Below, piece after piece: positions 8,864-15,854 of a stretch of 64,000 nt of DNA. The notes beneath the pieces were generated by a model. The model made no database searches. It was given only the letters and a program-made list of their open reading frames with translations, and was not told the DNA's origin. The position numbers and the translations under genes are program-made. Numbering within the stretch: position 1 is the first letter of the stretch; the number at the start of each line of letters is the position of its first letter. The DNA comes from JBLNDJ01 sp050261515 (GTDB lineage Bacteria; Acidobacteriota; Terriglobia; Bryobacterales; Bryobacteraceae), in NCBI GenBank assembly GCA_050261515.1, contig JBLNDJ010000006.1, forward strand, positions 1 to 64,000, read 5' to 3'.

Positions 8864-9817
8864 ATGATCGCGGTTCACATCGAGAACGGGCGCGTCGAGA
8901 TGCGCAAGGTGCCGAAGCCTGTGCGGCCCGAAGGATTCGCGCTGATCCGCCTGATCTGCGGCGGCATCTGCAACACGGACCTGGAGCTGCTGCGCGGCTA
9001 CTACGGATTCAGCGGCACGCCGGGGCACGAGTTCGCCGGCGAGGTGGTCGAAGCCGGCGACCGCGCGCTCGTGGGCAAGCGCGTGACGGGCGAGATCAAC
9101 CTCGCGTGCGGCGCGTGCGAGTGGTGCCGGCGCGGGCTCGGGCGCCACTGCGCGGCGCGGACGGTGCTCGGCATCGTGAAACATCCGGGCGCGTTCAGCG
9201 AGTTCTTCACGCTGCCCGAGCGCAATCTGCACGCGATTCCGGACGCGATCCCAACCGAGCGCGCCGTGTTCGCCGAGCCGGTGGCGGCGGCGTGCGAGAT
9301 CCTCGACCAGGTCGCGATTCCCCCAGGCGGCGAAGTCGCGGTGCTCGGCGACGGAAAGCTCGGGCTGCTGTGCGCGCAGGTGCTGGTGGCGCATGGAGCG
9401 AAGGTCCACATCTACGGGCGCCACAGTACGAAGTTGTGGATTGCGCACGAGGCGGGCGCCGAGACGTACGCGGGCGGCGCGATTCCGGCGGCGTGCTACG
9501 ACTGGGTGGTCGAGGCGACCGGCTCGCCCGTGGGCTTGCGGCAGGCCGTGAGCATGACCCGGCCCCGCGGGACCGTGATTGTGAAATCGACGGTGCACAG
9601 TCCGGTGTCGCTCGATATGGCGCCGGTGGTGGTCAACGAGATTACGCTGGTGGGGTCGCGGTGCGGGCGGTTCGAGCCCGCGCTCGAACTGCTGGCGGGC
9701 AATGTGCTCAAGGTCGATAGGATGATCTCGGATTGCTTCCCGCTCAGCCAGGCGCCGGCGGCCTTCGAGCGCGCGGCGGAGAAGGGCGTCCTGAAAGTGC
9801 TGTTGATGGCGCCCTAG
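8864..9817 (+). CDS. Zinc-binding MDR-family alcohol dehydrogenase-like protein
   Basis: A 317-residue medium-chain dehydrogenase/reductase. Catalytic-zinc residues are seen in CGGICNTDLELLRG and GTPGHEFAGEV, and the four-cysteine structural zinc lobe in CGACEWCRRGLGRHC. The Rossmann nucleotide loop follows as VAVLGDGKLGLLCAQ. It is slightly short for the family (usually about 340) but has both domains. The substrate cannot be told; relatives include threonine/sorbitol dehydrogenases. The alternating VEAG and VEATGSP segments are typical. Its TAG stop shares the CTAG with the stop of the convergent amidase. Confidence 0.85.
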   Translation: MIAVHIENGRVEMRKVPKPVRPEGFALIRLICGGICNTDLELLRGYYGFSGTPGHEFAGEVVEAGDRALVGKRVTGEINLACGACEWCRRGLGRHCAARTVLGIVKHPGAFSEFFTLPERNLHAIPDAIPTERAVFAEPVAAACEILDQVAIPPGGEVAVLGDGKLGLLCAQVLVAHGAKVHIYGRHSTKLWIAHEAGAETYAGGAIPAACYDWVVEATGSPVGLRQAVSMTRPRGTVIVKSTVHSPVSLDMAPVVVNEITLVGSRCGRFEPALELLAGNVLKVDRMISDCFPLSQAPAAFERAAEKGVLKVLLMAP

Positions 9818-10701
9818 GGTTTGTCGAGCCAGCGCTCCAGGATCGGCGCGTAGGCATCGATGCGGCGGTCGCGGAGGAAAGGCCAGTTGCGGCGCACTTC
9901 GTCGATGCGGGCCGGGTCGCAGTCCGCGATCAGAATTTCTTCCTTGTCCGATGACGCCTGCGCGATCACCCGGCCGAACGGATCGGCGACGAAGGACGAG
10001 CCCCAGAACTCGATGCCCTGCTCGGGCGGTCCTTCAAACCCCACGCGATTCACCGCGGCCACGTAAACTCCGTTGGCGATCGCGTGCGCGCGCTGTATGG
10101 TGCGCCAGGCGTCGAGCTGCGCGGCCCCGTGTTCGGCTTTCTCGGACGGGTGCCAGCCGATCGCCGTCGGATAGAAAAGCACCGAGGCGCCGCGCAGGCT
10201 CGTGAGCCGCGCCGCTTCGGGATACCACTGGTCCCAGCAGACCAGCGTGCCAACTCGCCCGAACTCCGTGTCGAAGGTGTGAAACCCGAGGTCGCCCGGC
10301 GTGAAGTAATACTTCTCGTAGTAAAGCGGATCGTCGGGGATGTGCATCTTCCGGTAGAGGCCGAGGAGGTTGCCGTCCGTGCCGAGGATCGCGGCCGTGT
10401 TGTGGTAGAGGCCCGGCGCGCGGCGCTCGAAAAGCGATGCGACGATCACGACGTGCAGCTCGCGCGCGAGCTTCCCGAACAGATCGGTCGAGGGCCCGGG
10501 CACCGGTTCGGCAAGCTCGAACAGCCTCTCGTTTTCCTCGCGGCAGAAATACTGGCTGCGGAAAAGTTCCTGCAAGCAGACGATCTGCGCTCCGCGCGCC
10601 GCGGCCTCCCGCACGCGCTCGACGGCCTTGGCGGTGTTCTCGTCCGGCTGCGTGGACGATGCCATCTGGATCAGGCCGACGCGGAACGGAGTCGCTTGCA
10701 T
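9814..10701 (-). CDS. aguB: N-carbamoylputrescine amidase
   Basis: A nitrilase-superfamily hydrolase of 295 residues that releases putrescine from N-carbamoylputrescine in the agmatine route. The catalytic Glu-Lys-Cys triad is visible: E45 (CLQELF), K118 (YRKMHIPDD) and C155 (LVCWDQWYPE). The segments GLYHNTAAI, FTPGDLGF and NRVGFE are also typical of AguB. The start is ATG 10701; the longer frame upstream enters the neighbouring gene. It lies 26 nt downstream of the spermidine-synthase-like gene on the same strand, supporting a polyamine role, but also has its own -10 box. Agmatine deiminase (aguA) is not in the window. Confidence 0.9.
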   Translation of the reverse strand: MQATPFRVGLIQMASSTQPDENTAKAVERVREAAARGAQIVCLQELFRSQYFCREENERLFELAEPVPGPSTDLFGKLARELHVVIVASLFERRAPGLYHNTAAILGTDGNLLGLYRKMHIPDDPLYYEKYYFTPGDLGFHTFDTEFGRVGTLVCWDQWYPEAARLTSLRGASVLFYPTAIGWHPSEKAEHGAAQLDAWRTIQRAHAIANGVYVAAVNRVGFEGPPEQGIEFWGSSFVADPFGRVIAQASSDKEEILIADCDPARIDEVRRNWPFLRDRRIDAYAPILERWLDKP

Positions 10702-10707
10702 AACCGA

Positions 10708-10713
10708 ATGATA
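10708..10713 (-). promoter_or_regulatory. -10 box (TATCAT) 6 nt before the aguB start
   Basis: TATCAT on the minus strand ends 6 nt before the ATG at 10701, inside the 26-nt gap after the upstream gene. No Shine-Dalgarno is present. It could be an internal promoter making a leaderless aguB mRNA. Confidence 0.4.
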
Positions 10714-10727
10714 GTGCACAGCGGGCG

Positions 10728-12641
10728 CTATCTGCGGATGGCTTCGAGCAGGTTGCTGTAATCGTCGGTCCACGCGCTGAACCTGAGGGGCGCGGGTGCG
10801 GCGCTGCCGGAGACGACGGCCCAGACGGCAAGCTCGCTGCCCGGCTCGTCCTGGGTTGAACGGACGATCGAGAGGCGCTTCCCGAGGCGCTCGCACGCGC
10901 CCGCCACGATGGGTTCGAGATCCAGGTGGCGGTTCGAGATATGGATCGCGAGCACGCCACCGGGACGCAGGTGGCGCAGGTAGACGCGGAACGCCTCGAC
11001 TGTCAGCAGGTGCACGGGGACTGAGTCGCCGCTGAAGGCATCGAGCGCGAGGACGTCGAAGTTCTGCGGCTCCTCGCGCTCGAGCGAGAGGCGCGCGTCG
11101 CCCACCACGGTGTCATAGCGCGCGCGGCAGTCTCTCAGAAAGGTGAACCGCGAGCGGGCAGCTTGCACGACCAGCGGGTTGATCTCGTAGAAACGGAAGT
11201 AATCGAGCGTGCGCCCGTAAGCGGCGAGCGTACCCACGCCCAGCCCGGCCACTCCGACACGGCGCGGCGGGCCGGCGCTCCGGAGGATCATTCCGATCGC
11301 CGAGGCGGGCCCGTAATACGTTGTGGGCTGCATGCGGCGGTCCGCGGCGAGAAACTGGGAGCCGTGGAGCGTGGTGCCGCTGAAAAGCTTTCGCATCTTG
11401 CCGTCTTCGACGACGCGGAAGGCTCCGTAGAAGTTGCGGAAGCGGACCACGCGGCTATCCATCAGACGGGGCGCGGCGGTGAAGAACACGGCCACCGCGA
11501 CAATCCAGGCGCAAGTGATGGCGGCGCGCGCGGTGCTGTTCTCGCGCCGCGAGACGCAGACCGCGAGCAGCGCGCAGGCGGCGAGCGAGACCGGCAGTTC
11601 CGCGTAAAAGCTGTAGACGGCCGGGGCGATGAGACCCGCATAGACGCCGCCCAGCGCACCGCCGAGCGCGGTGGCGAAGTAGAACGCGGTGAGACGACGC
11701 GCATCCGGCTTCAGCCGCACGAGTTCGCCGTGACAGAACGCGCAGGCGATGAAAAGCCCGGCCAGAAAGACGAGGACCCCGGCGGTCATGGAGAGCGCCA
11801 TGGGCTTCGAGGCCAGCAGAATCATGACCGCGAGCGCGGGCGCCAGCGCCGGACGGAAGAACGCCGGGCGGTACCACGCGTCCGAGCGGAACGTCAGCAC
11901 GAGGCTCAGCAGATAGACGCCGAGCGGGAACACCCACAGCAGCGGCACCGGCGCGATGTCCTGGCACAGGTGGTTCGTCACGGCGATCAGGAGCGCCGTC
12001 GCCGTGGCGGTGAGGGCGATCCACAGCATCCCGCTCGAACGGGCGACGGGCGCCGGAGGCGCGGGCTTCGGATCGGGTCGAACGGTGCGCGCCGTTTGAA
12101 TCGCGACGGCACCGCACGCGATGGCGAACACGGCGTAAGCAATGGACCACGCGTTTAGTTGAACGCGCGTGCCGGCGAGCGGCTCGATCGCGAACGGGTA
12201 CGCGAACAGCCCAAGCAGGCTCGCAGCGTTCGAGACCGCGTAGAGGCGGTAGTTTCGCGCGTACCATGCCTGCAACAGCGGGCTGGTGGCCGAGAGCGCG
12301 AAGTAGGGCAGGCCGATCGCGGCCGCGAGCAGCAGGAGGATGCTCAGTTCGGGCCGGCCCGCCGCTGCCGCCAGCTTCGCGTTCGGCACGATGGGCAGCA
12401 CCAGCAGGCTCGCTCCCAGCACCGTGATGTGCGCGGCCGCCTGCCAGCGCGGGCGGAGCCGCGTGACGAGCAGGTGCGAGTAGACGTATCCAAGCAGCAG
12501 CACGACCTGGAAGAACAGCATGCACGCCGTCCAGACCGCGGCCGAGCCTCCGAACCACGGCAGGATCGCTTTCGCGATGGCGGGCTGGATCTGGAAGAGC
12601 AGAAAAGCGCCGAGGAAGATCGTGACCGCGTAAGGGAGCAT
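10728..12641 (-). CDS. Multi-span membrane protein fused to a spermidine-synthase-like domain
   Basis: 637 residues. The first 400 or so form about ten to twelve hydrophobic helices (opening MLPYAVTIFLGAFLLFQIQPAIAKAILPW). The C-terminal 200 residues form a SAM-binding, spermidine-synthase-like fold: GVAGLGVGTLAAYG, FYEINPLVVQAAR, VVGDARLSLE, FDVLALDAFSGDSVPVHLLT and LRPGGVLAIHISN. DAFSGD occupies the place of the catalytic DxxD-type loop of SpeE. Such fusions are widespread and mostly uncharacterised; decarboxylated-SAM dependent aminopropyl transfer is possible but unproven. The downstream neighbour aguB would supply putrescine, which favours a polyamine function. Confidence 0.8.
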   Translation of the reverse strand: MLPYAVTIFLGAFLLFQIQPAIAKAILPWFGGSAAVWTACMLFFQVVLLLGYVYSHLLVTRLRPRWQAAAHITVLGASLLVLPIVPNAKLAAAAGRPELSILLLLAAAIGLPYFALSATSPLLQAWYARNYRLYAVSNAASLLGLFAYPFAIEPLAGTRVQLNAWSIAYAVFAIACGAVAIQTARTVRPDPKPAPPAPVARSSGMLWIALTATATALLIAVTNHLCQDIAPVPLLWVFPLGVYLLSLVLTFRSDAWYRPAFFRPALAPALAVMILLASKPMALSMTAGVLVFLAGLFIACAFCHGELVRLKPDARRLTAFYFATALGGALGGVYAGLIAPAVYSFYAELPVSLAACALLAVCVSRRENSTARAAITCAWIVAVAVFFTAAPRLMDSRVVRFRNFYGAFRVVEDGKMRKLFSGTTLHGSQFLAADRRMQPTTYYGPASAIGMILRSAGPPRRVGVAGLGVGTLAAYGRTLDYFRFYEINPLVVQAARSRFTFLRDCRARYDTVVGDARLSLEREEPQNFDVLALDAFSGDSVPVHLLTVEAFRVYLRHLRPGGVLAIHISNRHLDLEPIVAGACERLGKRLSIVRSTQDEPGSELAVWAVVSGSAAPAPLRFSAWTDDYSNLLEAIRR

Positions 12642-12708
12642 GGGCGAGCGGCTAATCTATCACAGGACAGTTGCGCTAGGGGCGGCAGTTGATGACAATA
12701 AGCGGCAT

Positions 12709-13980
12709 ATGTCCCAAATTACTTCGCGCCGCGATTTTCTCGCCGCCGGATTGGTGCTGCCGGCGGCAGGCGTCTCCATGCGGTATCGCGTTCTCGGCAA
12801 GACCGGCCTGAAGGTCTCCGAGCTGGGCTGCGGCTGCGAGGCCGTGTCCGATTCGAGCGTGCTTCAGCGCGCGGCCGATCTGGGGATCAACTTCTTCGAC
12901 ACAGCGCGCAGCTATGAAGGCGGGGGCAACGAGCGCTTCGCCGCCGCGGCGCTGAAGGGGCGGCGCAACAGCGTGGTGCTTTCCACGCGCTCGTATGCGA
13001 GCGACGCCAAGGGGCTCCGGCGCGACCTCGATACCAGCCTGAAGGAACTGGCCGCGGACCACGTGGACATCTGGTACATCGGCAACAAGGACACGCCCGC
13101 GGAAGTGACCGACGAAATGCTCGAAGTGCAGCACGCCGCGCAGAAAGCGGGAAAGATCCGGTTCCGCGCGCTCAGCACGCACCGCATCTCGGCGATGGTG
13201 CCGTTCATCCTGGAGCGCGGCCGGTTCGACGTCGTTCAGATTCCGTACAACTTCGCGATAGCGAACGCGCGGAGCGCGGCTCTGGCGCGGATGGAGGCGA
13301 AGCGCGCGGTGGAGCCGGGCGATGTGGACCAGCTTGCCCGGGCGGGCCTCCCGGTGTGGCAGATGATCGCCGGGCACCTCGGGGTGGACGCACCCGAGGC
13401 GATGCGGCGGGTGGAGCAGGGGAAGGTCGAGTCAAAGGACGTTCTGCCGGTTCTGCGCGAGGGTCTCGCGCAGGTCGGGGCCGAGGGGGCCGTGGAGAAG
13501 CTCGCCCGCGCGGGCGTCGGCGTGGTCGCCATGAAGGTGATGGCGGGCGGCTACCGCCAGGGCGCCTCGGCGGCGGCGCTGCGGTGGGCGCTCCGGAGCC
13601 CGCACATCAGGACCACGAGCGTCCGCATGACGAGCCACGATCAGGTGGACGAGAACCTCGCGGCCCTCGCGAAGCAATACACGGAAGCGGACGCGAAGGA
13701 TCTCCACGCGCAGCTCGAGCGGATCCGGCCCGTGTATTGCCGCATGTGCGGGTCGTGCGACGGCGCGTGCCCGAAGGGGCTGCCGGTTGCCGACCTGGTG
13801 CGTTTCGTCACTTACGCCGAGGGCTACGGGGACTTCGCGATGGGGTACTCGCGGTTCCGCCGGCTGCCGGCCCAGTTGCAGCAGGTTCGGTGCGGAGATT
13901 GCCGCAAGTGCGCCGTGGCGTGCCCGAACGGCGTGCGGATCAGGGAGCAGGCGGCGCGGGCGCAGACGTTGTTTGCTTAA
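12709..13980 (+). CDS. Tat-exported aldo/keto reductase with C-terminal ferredoxin-like cysteines
   Basis: A 423-residue protein with a twin-arginine signal (TSRRDFLAAGLVLPAAG), an aldo/keto reductase barrel (YRVLGKTGLKVSELGCG, INFFDTARSYEGGGNE) and a C-terminal segment with two cysteine clusters (CRMCGSCDGACPKG and CGDCRKCAVACPNG). These could hold [4Fe-4S] centres, as in the COG1453-type reductases. Of the usual Asp-Tyr-Lys-His tetrad, D and Y are present (DTARSYE), but the Lys position reads VLSTRSYA (Arg) and the His position reads DIWYIGNKD (Gly). ATG 12709 is chosen to place the Tat motif at the N-terminus. The stop overlaps the convergent GH31 stop by 2 nt. Confidence 0.8.
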   Translation: MSQITSRRDFLAAGLVLPAAGVSMRYRVLGKTGLKVSELGCGCEAVSDSSVLQRAADLGINFFDTARSYEGGGNERFAAAALKGRRNSVVLSTRSYASDAKGLRRDLDTSLKELAADHVDIWYIGNKDTPAEVTDEMLEVQHAAQKAGKIRFRALSTHRISAMVPFILERGRFDVVQIPYNFAIANARSAALARMEAKRAVEPGDVDQLARAGLPVWQMIAGHLGVDAPEAMRRVEQGKVESKDVLPVLREGLAQVGAEGAVEKLARAGVGVVAMKVMAGGYRQGASAAALRWALRSPHIRTTSVRMTSHDQVDENLAALAKQYTEADAKDLHAQLERIRPVYCRMCGSCDGACPKGLPVADLVRFVTYAEGYGDFAMGYSRFRRLPAQLQQVRCGDCRKCAVACPNGVRIREQAARAQTLFA

Positions 13981-15854
13981 TCGAGACTCACGAAGACGGG
14001 CAGTGTTTCGAGCGGGGCGGGGTAGTTCACGGTTTGCCCGCCGCGGTAGAGTTTGCCGCTCCAGAAGTCCTTCCACGTGCCCGCGGGCAGGTAGACGTCG
14101 CGTGTGGTGGCGCCTTTCGTGAGCACGGGCGCGACGAGGAAGCGGTCGCCCAGCAGGAATTCGTCGCGGGCGGTGAAGGTCTCCGTGTCCTCCGGGTTGC
14201 GCAAGAACAGGGGACGCACGATCGGCGTGCCGTCCTCCTTCGCGCGCAACGCCTGCGCGTAGATGTAATCGCCGAGTTCCTTGTGCAGCAGCGCGTACTT
14301 CTTCACGATAGCCGCGGACTTCGGGCTCAGGCGCCAGGGCGCGTATGAGAACTGCATCATCGGCATGAGCGCGCTCGCTTCGGCCCATCGGATGAAGAGT
14401 TCCTCGTCCATCTTGTAGCCCTTCTCCTGGAAGCTCGAATCGAGGCCGCCGCCGATGATGTCCGGGCAGGAATACGGATAACCGATGATCGACTCGGTGA
14501 GGGCGTGGCGGACGATCGAGCCGAGGCCGGTTTCGACGCTCCAGTCCGAGCTCTTATCGCGAAGCCGCTGGACGAGTCCCCACGGCTGCGCGAGCCAGCT
14601 CACGCGCAGTTCGTTGATCTCGAAGTGGCGGCCGAGCGAGGCCCAGAGATCCGTGTAGCGGTTCGGCGAAATCGCGCCGAAGGTGACGAAGGCCGGGTCG
14701 AAGAACCCGGCATCGCCCGCGTCGAGCTTGTAGCCGTCCACGCCGTATTGCCTCTGGAGCGACTGCAATTCGCCGAGATACCAGCGGTACGCGGCGGGGT
14801 TCGAGAGGTCGATCATCGCGGCGTCGCCGTTCCACCACTTCACGATCGCGGGTTCGCGGCCCGCGGCGTCGCGCACGAGGTGGCCGGCGCGGCGCAGCGG
14901 TTCGAAGTTCGCCGACTCGCGCTCGACGAACGGAATCTCCCACAGCACGAACTTGAAGCCGAGGCGGTGAATCTCGTCCGCCATCTTCTTCGGGTCGGGA
15001 AATTTGGCGGCGTCGAAACGGTTGTCGCCGTACTTTGAGAGCCAGCCGTCGTCGAGCATGAGCACCTTCGCCGGGAAGCCGGATTCGCGGATCTTGCGCG
15101 CATAGACTTCCATGTCCGCCTGGCTCACCTTGGTCATGTACTCGATCCAGGTGTTGAAGATGGGCTCTTCGAAGTACTCCTTGGGAGGAATGGTCTCGGG
15201 TTTTCCGGCGAGGCGCACGAATTCGCGGTGGGCTTCGGCGGCGTCGGGGGCGGCGATGATTGTGTAATCGAGCGTGGCCGTGTCTTTCACGTTGAACGTG
15301 AACAGGCCGCGCTTGAAGGCGAAGCCGAGAGGCCCGTACGTGGGGACAAAGATGCCCGCGCCGTTCGAGGCGAGCCACAGCGGGGTGGTCTGGTTGCTGG
15401 TGGCGCGGAAGGGGTCGAGCTCGACCTCGGCGGTTTCGAGCGGCCAGTTGTGGCCGGAGGTGACGTTGCCGCCGTACCAGTGTTGGCCCGCAATCACCGG
15501 AAAACTCTCTTCAAGGCGCGCGGCGGGCGCGGCGAGGCGCCAGCTTACTTCGATGTGGCGCGGGCGAAGCGTGAGCGAAACGGCGACGTCCGGACCGGCG
15601 GCGGTTGCGACGGTGAGGAGCAGCGTGTCCCCGCTCCGCTGCCGCGCGCGCACCGATTCGAGCCGGTGCGCGGTTTCTCTGAGAATGACGCGGCTGCCCG
15701 GGCCGCTGCCGTGGCCGAGGATCTCCTTCGCGCCGGCGCGCACGGAAAGAGCGTACGGCGACTCTTCCACGATGAGCGTGTAGCCGGGGCGGTCGATGCG
15801 AATCTCCGCGAGCGCGGGCAATGCGGCAAGCAGCAGGAGCAGTGCGTTCTTCAT
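13977..15854 (-). CDS. Exported glycoside hydrolase family 31 protein
   Basis: 625 residues with a Sec signal peptide (MKNALLLLLAALPALAE), an N-terminal beta-sandwich and a GH31 (alpha/beta)8 barrel. The likely nucleophile is D378 in DGYKLDAGD and the acid/base D464 in YSCPDIIGGG. Other GH31 signatures are MLDDGWLSKYGDNRFD and the C-terminal sandwich with DRFLVAPVLTKGATTRDVYLPAGTW. The LDAGD nucleophile motif resembles the MYORG/alpha-galactosidase-like branch more than the WxDMNE alpha-glucosidases, so alpha-galactosidase-type activity is a reasonable guess. ATG 15854 overlaps the TGA of the upstream gene (ATGA), so translation is coupled. Confidence 0.88.
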   Translation of the reverse strand: MKNALLLLLAALPALAEIRIDRPGYTLIVEESPYALSVRAGAKEILGHGSGPGSRVILRETAHRLESVRARQRSGDTLLLTVATAAGPDVAVSLTLRPRHIEVSWRLAAPAARLEESFPVIAGQHWYGGNVTSGHNWPLETAEVELDPFRATSNQTTPLWLASNGAGIFVPTYGPLGFAFKRGLFTFNVKDTATLDYTIIAAPDAAEAHREFVRLAGKPETIPPKEYFEEPIFNTWIEYMTKVSQADMEVYARKIRESGFPAKVLMLDDGWLSKYGDNRFDAAKFPDPKKMADEIHRLGFKFVLWEIPFVERESANFEPLRRAGHLVRDAAGREPAIVKWWNGDAAMIDLSNPAAYRWYLGELQSLQRQYGVDGYKLDAGDAGFFDPAFVTFGAISPNRYTDLWASLGRHFEINELRVSWLAQPWGLVQRLRDKSSDWSVETGLGSIVRHALTESIIGYPYSCPDIIGGGLDSSFQEKGYKMDEELFIRWAEASALMPMMQFSYAPWRLSPKSAAIVKKYALLHKELGDYIYAQALRAKEDGTPIVRPLFLRNPEDTETFTARDEFLLGDRFLVAPVLTKGATTRDVYLPAGTWKDFWSGKLYRGGQTVNYPAPLETLPVFVSLD

